Assembly (NCBI GenBank): GCA_001818895.1
Contig: MHLB01000024.1
Span: 1-14,224, forward strand
Direction of reading: 5' to 3'
From: Candidatus Liptonbacteria bacterium RIFCSPLOWO2_01_FULL_53_13
Lineage (GTDB): Bacteria > Patescibacteriota > Minisyncoccia > UBA6257 > 2-01-FULL-56-20
DNA length: 14,224 nucleotides
The notes beneath the pieces were generated by a model. The model did no database searches and had not been told where the DNA came from. It worked only from the letters and a program-made list of their open reading frames with translations. The stretch's first letter is position 1. Every line of letters starts with the position of its first letter. Both the position numbers and the translations under genes were made by a program. This document shows positions 1 to 6,979 of this stretch, in pieces.

Positions 1-78
1 TATAATGGGAATAGAGGAATAGAAGGAAGAAGGAAAACGGGGATGAGATGATGAGATGAAAAGAAAAAACAAAAGAAG

Positions 79-84
79 TATAAT
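79..84 (+). promoter_or_regulatory. Probable -10 box of the ArsR-type gene
   Basis: A perfect TATAAT lies 22 bases before the ATG at 107, followed by AAGGA at 91-95 that could be a weak ribosome binding site. A second TATAAT sits at the very start of the window (1-6), so transcription could also begin there. No clear -35 box is visible for either. Choosing between the two would need transcript mapping. Confidence 0.4.
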
Positions 85-106
85 AAATATAAGGAAAAAC
101 AAAATC

Positions 107-370
107 ATGAAACGGTGGACACAAATTTTCAAAGCACTATCGAACATCAACCGGGTCAAGATCATAAAGATGCTTTCCCGCCGGGAGCGGATGAACGTGT
201 CGGAGATCGCGGAAGAGCTGGACATTTCCCACAAGGCCACCTCCAAGCATCTCATTCTTTTGCACAATCTGGATGTGCTTACCAATAAAGGCAAGGACAA
301 TAGAGTAGAGTACTGGCTCAACCCCAATATACCGACGGATATCAAAAACACCATCAAGCTTTTCACCTAG
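107..370 (+). CDS. ArsR/SmtB-like winged helix-turn-helix regulator
   Basis: A small DNA-binding transcriptional regulator of 87 residues. The sequence shows a typical ArsR fold: a helix with FKALSNINRVKIIKML, then the helix-turn-helix SEIAEELDISHKATSKHLILL, and a short wing (KGKDNRVEYWLN). There is no cysteine anywhere and no ELCVCDL-type metal motif, so it is not expected to sense metals in the classic ArsR/SmtB way; its signal is unknown. An in-frame ATG exists at 56, but the 17 extra codons are AT-rich, low in complexity and contain a perfect TATAAT (79-84), so that stretch is better read as promoter and leader; I therefore prefer the ATG at 107. A long palindrome 22 bases after the stop could be its operator or an unrelated repeat. 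Function of the targets is not known. Confidence 0.8.
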   Translation: MKRWTQIFKALSNINRVKIIKMLSRRERMNVSEIAEELDISHKATSKHLILLHNLDVLTNKGKDNRVEYWLNPNIPTDIKNTIKLFT

Positions 371-391
371 CGCACCGGCACGGCACTTTCT

Positions 392-427
392 CCCTATAGA
401 CCGATTCGCGCGAATTGGTCTATAGGG
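392..427. repeat. 36-bp near-perfect palindrome
   Basis: The arms CCCTATAGACC (392-402) and GGTCTATAGGG (417-427) are exact reverse complements. The interior continues the symmetry (ATTCGCGCGAAT, 404-415), with one G/T mismatch at 403/416. It lies between the ArsR-type gene and the promoter at 448 and is not followed by a T tract, so it does not look like a normal terminator. It could be an operator for the upstream regulator or a copy of a dispersed palindromic repeat: a closely related core recurs at 8922-8946. Confidence 0.8.
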
Positions 428-444
428 GCAAGGGGGCATAAAAG

Positions 445-453
445 TGGTATAAT
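445..453 (+). promoter_or_regulatory. Extended -10 promoter (TGGTATAAT)
   Basis: A TG dinucleotide one base before a perfect TATAAT (448-453) makes an extended -10 element, which works without a good -35 box; none is seen. The box overlaps the ATG at 452, which argues that this ATG is not used and that translation of the next gene starts at 503. Confidence 0.6.
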
Positions 454-502
454 GGATATAAAGGGGGAAAGGGGACGGGAGAAGGCCTTGCAAAACACCC
501 AC

Positions 503-1702
503 ATGCCCAAAAGCACAAAAATCGTCATTATCGTTTCGGTGGTGATACTCGCCGCGATCTTAGGTTCGGTTTATTTTTGGAAAAATAGGCAGCCGGCCCC
601 TTCGATTCAGATCACCTCTCCTCAAAGCGGGGCAACGGTCATCACCGGCTCTCTGCAGACGATACAATGGGAGTCCAAGGATACAACCTCAACCGACAAA
701 ATTTCAATAACCATCCGCAGGATTCCTCCTCCGCCGCTCCAAACCGAGGGCCAGGAGTTTGACCCGATTATTTTCATCGGTTTGCCGAATACCGGAAGCA
801 AGGAGTGGGTGGTGTCCGATAGGTACCCGCCCGGCACCTACGTCTTGGGGGTCACGGCACACGATTCCGTGCCGGTCACGAACCCTCTCTTCGCCGAAAG
901 CGCCCCCTTCACGATAGTCCCGCCGCTCGCGCAAGACCTTCTGCCGCTCTATGGCCAGTCGAGCTGGAGCGCGCCGCGCCTTTTCCCGCTTGAACTTCCC
1001 CAAAGAGTACTCTATGGCACGGGGATTGAGACCGAAGCGGAGACGGGCACCATAGACCCCGCAAACGCTTTCGTCCCGTTTGATGCGTACTATGCGAAGA
1101 AACTCAAAGCGCTTGGCTGGAAGGTTGATATCAGCCTTCAAGCGAACGGCCCGGCAAGCGGTCAGACCATCTATCGCAAAGGCGACGGATTTATCGCAGT
1201 CAACTTTTACACCATTTTCCACGTGCGTTCGGACGTAACCCCGTCGCGGTGCCCGTGCGACGTCAAGCTCGTGCTCTTCTCAACGACAGAGAAATCGGCA
1301 ACGACAGCAACAGAGACAGAGAAGGGCGCCTTGGTCGGCGGGGACAGCGACGCGCACGGATGCATCGGCTCGGCGGGATATTCGTGGTGCGGGGCGCGAG
1401 GGGAGTGCGTGAGGCCATGGGAGGCCTATTGCACGGCGACCGCGCCAAAGAAGGTGACGTTCTCTTGCGATGAGGCAAAGACCATCGGCGCATCGTTCTA
1501 TGTGGGCGACGACAAATTCGTTGACCTGGAGTTAAGCGACGGGCGAAAGCTCTCCGTGCCGCGCGCCATGTCCGCCTCGGGAGCGCGCTATGCGAACGCC
1601 GACGAAAGTTTTGTGTTCTGGAACAAGGGAGATACGGCTTTTGTGACCGAGGGGGCGGCGAGTGAGACCACTTTTGCGAACTGCATCTTGAATGCCGAGT
1701 AG
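503..1702 (+). CDS. Membrane-anchored exported protein with C-terminal MliC-like lysozyme-inhibitor domain
   Basis: A 399-residue protein with an uncleaved-looking signal anchor (residues 5-26, IVIIVSVVILAAILGSVYFW), an Ig/Kre9-like beta domain (about 33-140, starting SIQITSPQSGATV and IQWES), a middle domain of unknown type (about 160-265, with CPC near its end), a compact Cys-rich segment (283-315, with GCIGSAGYSWC and CVRPWEAYC), and a final domain (316-399) that matches the MliC/PliC family of c-type lysozyme inhibitors. The diagnostic MliC motifs are visible: SASGARYA, FWNKGDTAF, and a Cys near each end of the domain for the structural disulfide. In the known family these loops enter the lysozyme active site. 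Acting outside the membrane, it would protect the wall against host or community lysozyme (inference). The in-frame ATG at 452 lies inside the -10 box, so 503 is preferred. No clear ribosome binding site is seen. The middle domain is not recognised. Confidence 0.8.
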   Translation: MPKSTKIVIIVSVVILAAILGSVYFWKNRQPAPSIQITSPQSGATVITGSLQTIQWESKDTTSTDKISITIRRIPPPPLQTEGQEFDPIIFIGLPNTGSKEWVVSDRYPPGTYVLGVTAHDSVPVTNPLFAESAPFTIVPPLAQDLLPLYGQSSWSAPRLFPLELPQRVLYGTGIETEAETGTIDPANAFVPFDAYYAKKLKALGWKVDISLQANGPASGQTIYRKGDGFIAVNFYTIFHVRSDVTPSRCPCDVKLVLFSTTEKSATTATETEKGALVGGDSDAHGCIGSAGYSWCGARGECVRPWEAYCTATAPKKVTFSCDEAKTIGASFYVGDDKFVDLELSDGRKLSVPRAMSASGARYANADESFVFWNKGDTAFVTEGAASETTFANCILNAE

Positions 1703-1737
1703 TCCCCGTTTTGTAACTATGGCACACTATATATGAT

Positions 1738-2388
1738 ATGAAACTACGCAAAGGAGAAATTATTTCCCTTATACTCGTGTTAATGTCCTTCGCCGTTGCC
1801 TGGTATTTCTATCCGCAATTGCCCGAGCGGATTGCGTCGCATTGGGACGCCCGGGGGGAGGTGAACGGCTACACAGGCAGGTTCTGGGGCGCGTTTCTCA
1901 CCCCGATGATTCTCGTGGTTATGTTCCTTGTTCTTGTCATCGTTCCGCGCATTGACCCGAAGCGGGAGAACATTGAAAAGTTCCGCGCGCACTTTGACCG
2001 GTTCATCGTGCTCCTCTTCCTCTTCATGCTTTATCTCTATGGCCTTACCCTTGCCTGGAATCTGGGATACGTCTTTGACCTGATGAAATTTCTTGCTCCG
2101 GCATTCGCGGTGCTCTTCTACTCTGCGGGCATGCTCATTCAACACGCGGAGCCGAACTGGACCATCGGCATCCGCACGCCGTGGACGCTTTCAAACCCCG
2201 AGGTATGGGAGAGGACCCACCGCTTGGCGCAGAAACTCTTCAAGGCATCGGGAATTCTGGCTCTTTTAGGATTCTTTTTCCCGGATTATTTCATCTGGTT
2301 CATTCTCATTCCCGTGATCGTCTCAAGCGTTTGGGCCGTCGTCTATTCATATTTGGAATACCGGAAACTCGGGGGACTCCGCACGTAA
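1738..2388 (+). CDS. SdpI family protein with DUF1648 domain
   Basis: An integral membrane protein of 216 residues with about six membrane segments (8-24, 50-70, 89-108, 117-134, 170-182, 185-207). The first loop carries the DUF1648 signature (YPQLPERIASHWDARGEV), and residues 140-163 carry the SdpI signature (NWTIGIRTPWTLSNPEVWERTHRLA). In Bacillus subtilis SdpI gives immunity to the SdpC toxin and also signals; most bacterial homologues have no known toxin partner and none is seen here. The start is supported by the conserved basic N terminus before the first helix. There is no ribosome binding site; a TATATA run at 1728-1733 lies just before the ATG, so the message may be nearly leaderless. 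The tspO gene follows after 4 bases, suggesting co-transcription. Confidence 0.85.
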   Translation: MKLRKGEIISLILVLMSFAVAWYFYPQLPERIASHWDARGEVNGYTGRFWGAFLTPMILVVMFLVLVIVPRIDPKRENIEKFRAHFDRFIVLLFLFMLYLYGLTLAWNLGYVFDLMKFLAPAFAVLFYSAGMLIQHAEPNWTIGIRTPWTLSNPEVWERTHRLAQKLFKASGILALLGFFFPDYFIWFILIPVIVSSVWAVVYSYLEYRKLGGLRT

Positions 2389-2392
2389 TGCC

Positions 2393-2788
2393 ATGGACGG
2401 CTATAACTGGTACTCGCAACTCGTGAAACCCTCGTGGGCGCCGCCCGCGTGGCTTTTTGGCCCGGTGTGGACCGTGCTCTATATTTTGATCGCGGTCTCC
2501 TTCGGCAAAGTGCTTCTGATGGCGTGGCAAAAACAAATCGCGCTTATGGTAGCGCTGCCGTTCATTCTCAATCTCGTTTTCAATTTCGCGTTTACGTCCA
2601 TTCAGTTCGGCTTGCGGAACAACTTACTCGCGGCAGCCGACATCCTGCTCGTTCTCGCGACACTCATCTGGGCGATGGCCGCCATTTATCCCCACGCGCG
2701 CTGGATTGCCTACATCCAGATCCCGTATTTGCTCTGGGTTTTGTTCGCGACCGTACTTCAGCTCACTGTGACGTATTTGAACCGCTAG
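2393..2788 (+). CDS. tspO: TspO/MBR family tryptophan-rich sensory protein
   Basis: A five-helix membrane protein of 131 residues, shorter than the 150-160 typical of the family but complete. Conserved features are visible in order: WYSQLVKPSWAPPAW and FGPVWTVLY in helix 1 and loop, LNLVFNFAFTSIQFGLRN in helix 3, a DI pair in helix 4, and RWIAYIQIPYLLWVLFATVLQ before a C-terminal Asn-rich end. Known members bind porphyrins and related ligands and are linked to stress responses and tetrapyrrole handling. No haem or tetrapyrrole genes are nearby, so the ligand here is open. The start follows the SdpI-family stop by 4 bases; an out-of-frame ATG overlaps that stop (TAATG) but is not in this frame. 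Likely the second gene of a two-gene unit. Confidence 0.9.
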   Translation: MDGYNWYSQLVKPSWAPPAWLFGPVWTVLYILIAVSFGKVLLMAWQKQIALMVALPFILNLVFNFAFTSIQFGLRNNLLAAADILLVLATLIWAMAAIYPHARWIAYIQIPYLLWVLFATVLQLTVTYLNR

Positions 2789-2820
2789 GCGCGGGTCCGG
2801 TAGAAAGCAGAAAGGCAACA

Positions 2821-2829
2821 TGATATACT
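2821..2829 (+). promoter_or_regulatory. Extended -10 promoter for mscL
   Basis: TG at 2821-2822 one base before TATACT (2824-2829) forms an extended -10 box in the spacer after tspO. It would give a leader of about 20 bases before the ATG at 2858. No good -35 box or Shine-Dalgarno sequence is seen. Confidence 0.45.
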
Positions 2830-2857
2830 GATTGCGCAAAAGGGCATACGCATACCC

Positions 2858-3160
2858 ATGAAAGGATTCATTGATTTCATCCGCGAACAGGGAGTAGTCG
2901 GCTTGGCGGTCGGGTTTATTCTCGGCGGCGCGGTGTCAAAAGTCGTCTCGGCGCTCGTCGCCGATATCATTAATCCGCTTCTGGGGCTCGCGCTTGGCGC
3001 AGTCGGGGGGCTTAAAACCGCTTCGTTCGGCATAGGTTCCGCGCGAATACTTTACGGAGACCTCATCGCCGTCCTCATTGATTTCCTCGTTATTGCACTC
3101 GTCGTTTACTACGGCGTGAAACTTCTCAAACTAGATAAGCTGGACAAGAAAAAAGAATAA
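2858..3160 (+). CDS. mscL: Large-conductance mechanosensitive channel
   Basis: A homopentameric tension-gated pore that releases solutes on hypo-osmotic shock. The 100-residue protein has the amphipathic N terminus (MKGFIDFIREQG), the first pore helix with the hallmark VVGLAVGFILGGAVSKVV and LVADIINPLLG, a short outer loop, the second helix (YGDLIAVLIDFLVIALVVYYGV), and a brief charged tail (KLLKLDKLDKKKE). It is clearly shorter than the 136 residues of E. coli MscL: the outer loop and the C-terminal cytoplasmic helix bundle are reduced. These parts are known to be dispensable for gating, so it should be functional. It sits within a group of envelope genes. Confidence 0.95.
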   Translation: MKGFIDFIREQGVVGLAVGFILGGAVSKVVSALVADIINPLLGLALGAVGGLKTASFGIGSARILYGDLIAVLIDFLVIALVVYYGVKLLKLDKLDKKKE

Positions 3161-3203
3161 TTCCGGTGACATCGCCGATCACCGTCAATCAAAAATAAAA
3201 ACC

Positions 3204-3602
3204 ATGAAAGGATTCCATGTTCACATTGAGAAAGACGCCATAGAAAATAATAATTTCCGCAAAGTGCTTTATACCGGGAAGCACAGCCAGCTCGTGCTCA
3301 TGAGCTTAGCGCCGAAAGAAGAGATAGGCATGGAAGTGCATCCCGACAACGACCAGTTCCTGCGCTTTGAGAAGGGACAGGGCAAATGCATCATTGACGG
3401 GAACGAATACGCCGTCTCCGACGGCGACGCGGTCGTGGTGCCCGCCGGAGCACAGCATAACGTCGTGAACGTCTCCGACGCGGAGGAACTCAAACTGTAT
3501 ACGCTCTACGCGCCCGCTCATCATAAGGACGGCATCGTGCGGGCGACCAAAGCGGAAGCCGAAGCGACCGAGGAGGAGTTTGACGGGACGACGACGGAAT
3601 AG
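3204..3602 (+). CDS. Cupin-domain protein
   Basis: A single-cupin, probably cytoplasmic protein of 132 residues. Motif 1 is GMEVHPDNDQFLRFEKGQG (residues 42-60) and motif 2 is GDAVVVPAGAQHNVVN (74-89). Metal-ligand candidates are H46, Q51, E56 and H85; the usual second His of motif 1 (HxH) is replaced by D48, so metal binding may differ from the classic pattern. The acidic C-terminal tail (EATEEEFDGTTTE) looks disordered. Many small cupins of this kind are annotated only by fold, and the substrate cannot be deduced. The 43-base spacer before it holds a 6-bp inverted repeat but no obvious promoter or ribosome binding site. Confidence 0.88.
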   Translation: MKGFHVHIEKDAIENNNFRKVLYTGKHSQLVLMSLAPKEEIGMEVHPDNDQFLRFEKGQGKCIIDGNEYAVSDGDAVVVPAGAQHNVVNVSDAEELKLYTLYAPAHHKDGIVRATKAEAEATEEEFDGTTTE

Positions 3603-3620
3603 CGCGTTTTTAATAACACT

Positions 3621-4043
3621 ATGAACTGGGTATTCTACGCAATTCTATCGGCATTCTTCGCATCGCTTGTCGCGATATTCGGGAAGATAGGCATCAAGGG
3701 GGTGGACAGCAACCTCGCGGTCGCCATCCGCACCGTCATCATCGTCGTCTTCGCATGGGTCATCGTCTGGATTCAGGGGAATGCGGACGAAGTGTTCAAG
3801 ATATCCAAATATTCCTACACCTTCATCATCCTTTCCGCGTTCGCCACCGGCCTTTCGTGGCTCTTTTACTACAAAGCGCTCCAGCTGGGAGAAGTGTCGA
3901 AAGTGGCTCCCATTGATAAGTTGAGCGTCGCGCTCACCATTCTTCTCGCGTTCATGTTCCTCGCGGAAAAGCCGACGCTCGGGAACGTCGTCGGAGGCGT
4001 GCTTGTGACCGCAGGCGTATTGGCGACGGTGCTTATCAAATAA
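3621..4043 (+). CDS. EamA family transporter, half-size
   Basis: A 140-residue membrane protein with a single EamA (drug/metabolite transporter) domain of about five helices: near residues 3-22, 33-52, 65-85, 97-116 and 120-139. The family pattern is visible in LSWLFYYKALQLGEVSKVAPIDKLSVALTILLAFMFLAEKPT, where the P and the E are usual in the last helices. Full-length DMT exporters carry two EamA repeats (about 280-300 residues); this one has only one and must act as a homo- or hetero-dimer, like small multidrug transporters. No second half gene is adjacent, which points to a homodimer. The substrate is unknown. It follows the cupin by 18 bases, with TTTAAT at 3608-3613 as a possible -10. Confidence 0.88.
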   Translation: MNWVFYAILSAFFASLVAIFGKIGIKGVDSNLAVAIRTVIIVVFAWVIVWIQGNADEVFKISKYSYTFIILSAFATGLSWLFYYKALQLGEVSKVAPIDKLSVALTILLAFMFLAEKPTLGNVVGGVLVTAGVLATVLIK

Positions 4044-4058
4044 TCCACATAAATAACC

Positions 4059-4460
4059 ATGACAGAAAGGCCAGGGAAACCGGAGAGGGAAGTTTCTCAA
4101 GAAGATTGGGATGATCTGATGAGGCGCGCCGAGGAATTACACAAAAAAGGAACCGCCCTGCAGGTGGGACTGGACAAAATGAGCCACGCGTCCCATATAC
4201 TTGCGAACCTTACATTCGCGTTGGAGAAAGACACACTTTCACGATGGAGAGCAAGGGGCGGAAGGTGGTATGATGCTGCGCAATTGTATGCGCTCGCGCT
4301 CGAGAAATATCTTGAGCTATTAGAAGAATTTCCGGAATTTAAAAAGAAAGAAATAAAAGAAGAAGACGGCGCTTTTCCCGATATCAAGAGAAGGATAGCC
4401 GATTCGGTAAGATTGGTCGACGAGATGGAGAGGCGATTGAGAAGGGAAGCGCAAGGGTAG
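4059..4460 (+). CDS. Hypothetical helical protein
   Basis: I do not recognise this 133-residue protein. It is highly charged and almost wholly helical in appearance, with no signal peptide or membrane segment, so it is probably cytoplasmic. Residues 60-90 (RWYDAAQLYALALEKYLELLEEF) have spacing like a TPR or MIT-type helical hairpin, and the C-terminal third (IKRRIADSVRLVDEMERRLRRE) could form a coiled coil. It begins 15 bases after the EamA gene and ends just before a strong terminator, so it is probably the last gene of the + strand run. Its reading frame has coding-like composition, and it is the only ORF here compatible with that arrangement. Confidence 0.65.
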   Translation: MTERPGKPEREVSQEDWDDLMRRAEELHKKGTALQVGLDKMSHASHILANLTFALEKDTLSRWRARGGRWYDAAQLYALALEKYLELLEEFPEFKKKEIKEEDGAFPDIKRRIADSVRLVDEMERRLRREAQG

Positions 4461-4501
4461 CCCCTCGACTTCGTTCGGGGAATAATAATAGGGTGAAAAA
4501 T

Positions 4502-4530
4502 AAAACCCCCGCAAGAGCAGCGGGGATTTT
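4502..4530. terminator. Bidirectional intrinsic terminator
   Basis: The stem CCCCGC (4507-4512) with GCGGGG (4520-4525) encloses the loop AAGAGCA. It is flanked by AAAA (4502-4505) and TTTT (4527-4530), so a T tract follows the hairpin on both strands. It sits between the convergent hypothetical gene (ending 4460) and nrdJ (ending 4636) and can serve both. Confidence 0.8.
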
Positions 4531-4548
4531 ATCTTTTGTTGCACTCTG

Positions 4549-4597
4549 GATTCCCGCCTGCCCTTCGCTCCAGCTCAGGGCCTTCGGCGCGGGAATG
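4549..4597. repeat. Nested inverted repeat between convergent genes
   Basis: An outer 8-bp inverted repeat, ATTCCCGC (4550-4557) and GCGGGAAT (4589-4596), encloses an inner one, GCCCT (4560-4564) and AGGGC (4577-4581). The inner part (CCCTTCG...CAGCTCAGGGC) resembles a second copy inside the coding sequence at 7708-7727, so this appears to be a member of a dispersed repeat family rather than a simple terminator. Confidence 0.6.
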
Positions 4598-4635
4598 ACA
4601 GGGGACGTAGATAGCGCAGGTTCTTGGAATGAATT

Positions 4636-6924
4636 TTACGACACCATCGTGGTCGTCTGCGGAGCTTCTTCTATTTCGCACACACCGCCGGCGCACGCGA
4701 GCTCTTTCGCCACCGCCGTCTCGTCTTCTTTCTCATACGCCATGATCATGGAGAAATCCAGACCGGAAAACGCTTTGATGAGCTCGGCATATTTCTCCGC
4801 AGCGATCTCCTCGTAAGGCGCGAGCTGATACACGTAGTCGGAGCGGGGGAGGAACGAAAGCCCGCCGATGATCTTCCAGTTCTCATAAAGCCAGTTCGCC
4901 ACCGCAATCCACTCGTCTTCGCCGACGGAGATGGTGACCGACGGATTATGCTCCGTGAAATTTTCTTTCACGAGCTTCCAATACTCAAGCTGTTGGATCG
5001 CCGTCAGATCATTTTTGAAGATGGCGCCCTCCGGAGACTTCACGGGGAAGTCGATCACGAAGGTGGTCGCCGTGTCCATCGCCTGCCCCACTTCGGGGTG
5101 ATAGGGAACGCCCTGGTCCTTCAACATCTTGAAGAGCGCGTCGGTGTGCGCGATGCGCACGCGGCGGATGTAGTACGGCGCGTGGCGCGCATGCATGCCG
5201 GAGGCGCAATCCACGGTCTGCGACAGATTGCCCGACGGCTTCGTGCAGGTGATGCACGTGGAGGGGTTGATGCCGAACCGCTTCGCATATTCCTGGTTCA
5301 CGCGGATGGATTCGTCGCGGAGGCGCTTCAGCACGCCGGCGTTCCGCACCGCGGGGCAATCCCACTGGCCCGTGATGGAGACCCCCAAAAGGCGCTCCGC
5401 GTCGCAATGCTCCTTCCATTCTTTGGAGAGATACTTGAAATCGGTAAGCGTTGACTGGTAGGTGCCGAGAATGGCCGCCACCTTGATCTTCCGCATAAGA
5501 GAGCCCTCGGTATCGTCCGAGCGGGCGATGATTTCCGACAAATTGCAGAATTGCTTGGACTGGAGGATGATCTCGCCGCACGGATTCGTGCCCAGATTGC
5601 CTATATTTCCCTCAAGCTTCTCAATACGGCGCCTGGGAAGCGTGTCCGCGAGGCCTCCGCGGTTAAAGATGCCCCGTTCTCCGGAGCCGCTCTTCATGAG
5701 CGCGGTCCATTCCTCCATGAACTCCACATTTGAGGGCTTTTGCACGTAGACCGCGGAATTATTCGCCAAACTGCGCTGGGGCTCCGTCATATAGAACTGT
5801 CCCTTCTTCGCGTCGCGCATTTCCATGTCGTCCAAGTCGGAAAGCGAAATGAGCGCGCTTCTGCGCACGCCGCCCGCGACCACGATCTCGCCGATCTTGC
5901 AGATGATATCGTGCGCGTCAAGATTCGTGAGCCGGCGCCCCTGGCGCTTCAAAATTTTCTCGCGCGCGAAACCCAGGAGCGCGCGCAGGGGATCGGGACC
6001 GGAAGATTTTCCGCCCATTGTTTTCAACCGCGCGCCCGCGGGGCGGAGCTCCGAATAGTCAAACTCCACATCGTTGCCGTCAAACCACGTTTGCATGCCG
6101 AAGACGAGCGAGTCCGCCCATCCTTCTTTGGAATCGGGGATGACATAGGTCGGCAATTTTTTTCCGGTCTGGCGTTTTATCTGCGGAAGCGACTGGACGT
6201 TCTGGCTCTCCACGGAAAATCCGACACCCGTGCCGCACATGGAGATGTAGACGATCTCTCCGAAGTCCTGCAAGCATGACGGCGCGATGAACGAACAATT
6301 ATACGCGGACACATTCGCGGTGCGCGCCGCGGTTCCCGCGAATTGCAGAAGCCGCATGGAAGGCATCGCCTCCTGATTCAAAATTGCCTGGCGCACATCG
6401 CCGTATTCTTCGGGCGTGAGCTTCTCCTCCAAATTTTCGCGCATGAAATCCATGTAGCGGTCCACCGTTTCTATCCACGTCTCGCGCCGGCCCGCGCTGT
6501 CAATCCACCGCGAGTACGTGCGGTAGTACACAAACTCCCCCAAAGGGTTCCGGAAATATTTTTTGCTCTCTTCGGCGAGCGCGTGCACTTCGTGAGGCAC
6601 ATCGCGGCGTTCCGCGCGCGTTTTCGCCCGCTCGTTGCGGTACAAAATGTACGCCTTCGCGGTCTTGGGGAAATTCATCGTGATCAAGGACGTCTCAACC
6701 ACGTCCTGAATTTCCTCAATACCGGGCGTATAGCTCGTGTGGAACTTTTTGAGGAGCGTGCGCACGACTTCTCCCGATACGCGCTCCGCATCTTTCTCCG
6801 GATCGCCTTCCTGCGCCGCTTGCATCGCGTGCATGATGGCGTTCGTGATGCGCGACGCGTCAAACGGCACGAGCCGTCCGTCCCTCTTTTTAATTTCTTT
6901 GAACATCTGCGACTGCGTTTCCAT
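4636..6924 (-). CDS. nrdJ: Adenosylcobalamin-dependent (class II) ribonucleotide reductase, RTPR-like
   Basis: Reduces ribonucleotides to deoxyribonucleotides for DNA synthesis using a cobalamin-generated thiyl radical. The chosen form has 762 residues. An ATP cone occupies about residues 7-95 (FKEIKKRDGRLVPFDASRI). The catalytic barrel shows the first redox Cys (C210 in YNCSF), the GTGVGFSVE loop, and NPCGEI, giving N447, radical-site C449 and E451; the partner redox C460 lies 11 residues later, the spacing known from the Lactobacillus leichmannii enzyme (C408/C419). TKPSGNLSQ and HAPYYIRRVR follow, and the C-terminal tail holds the shuttle pair C744/C749 (CAGGVC). The RTPR-like motifs suggest a triphosphate-reducing monomer, but this is not certain. 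An in-frame ATG at 6984 lies inside the likely -10 box (6974-6979), so the ATG at 6924 is preferred; 6906 is also possible. No B12 synthesis or class I subunit gene is present, implying dependence on imported cobalamin. Confidence 0.93.
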   Translation of the reverse strand: METQSQMFKEIKKRDGRLVPFDASRITNAIMHAMQAAQEGDPEKDAERVSGEVVRTLLKKFHTSYTPGIEEIQDVVETSLITMNFPKTAKAYILYRNERAKTRAERRDVPHEVHALAEESKKYFRNPLGEFVYYRTYSRWIDSAGRRETWIETVDRYMDFMRENLEEKLTPEEYGDVRQAILNQEAMPSMRLLQFAGTAARTANVSAYNCSFIAPSCLQDFGEIVYISMCGTGVGFSVESQNVQSLPQIKRQTGKKLPTYVIPDSKEGWADSLVFGMQTWFDGNDVEFDYSELRPAGARLKTMGGKSSGPDPLRALLGFAREKILKRQGRRLTNLDAHDIICKIGEIVVAGGVRRSALISLSDLDDMEMRDAKKGQFYMTEPQRSLANNSAVYVQKPSNVEFMEEWTALMKSGSGERGIFNRGGLADTLPRRRIEKLEGNIGNLGTNPCGEIILQSKQFCNLSEIIARSDDTEGSLMRKIKVAAILGTYQSTLTDFKYLSKEWKEHCDAERLLGVSITGQWDCPAVRNAGVLKRLRDESIRVNQEYAKRFGINPSTCITCTKPSGNLSQTVDCASGMHARHAPYYIRRVRIAHTDALFKMLKDQGVPYHPEVGQAMDTATTFVIDFPVKSPEGAIFKNDLTAIQQLEYWKLVKENFTEHNPSVTISVGEDEWIAVANWLYENWKIIGGLSFLPRSDYVYQLAPYEEIAAEKYAELIKAFSGLDFSMIMAYEKEDETAVAKELACAGGVCEIEEAPQTTTMVS

Positions 6925-6973
6925 AAATGAGTGTGTGGGGTGTGTTGATGAATGAAGATTCCGACGCCGATTC

Positions 6974-6979
6974 ATTCTA
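6974..6979 (-). promoter_or_regulatory. Probable -10 box of nrdJ
   Basis: On the - strand this reads TAGAAT. A TGGAAA (7002-6997) lies 17 bases upstream, matching four of six positions of the TTGACA -35 consensus. The implied start of transcription near 6967 gives a leader of about 40 bases before the ATG at 6924. No NrdR box is visible. Confidence 0.45.

Noticed and set aside
452..502. N-terminal extension of the MliC-domain protein from the ATG at 452
   Set aside because: That ATG overlaps an extended -10 box, so the transcript would begin after it; the signal anchor fits the start at 503.
3164..3184. Inverted repeat CGGTGA/TCACCG after mscL as a terminator
   Set aside because: The stem is only 6 bp with a 9-base loop and no T tract follows on the + strand, so it is too weak to call.
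5740..6279. Open frames of 170-195 codons on the + strand inside nrdJ
   Set aside because: They are shadows of a gene whose protein is clearly NrdJ; products are Arg/His/Ala-rich with no domain.
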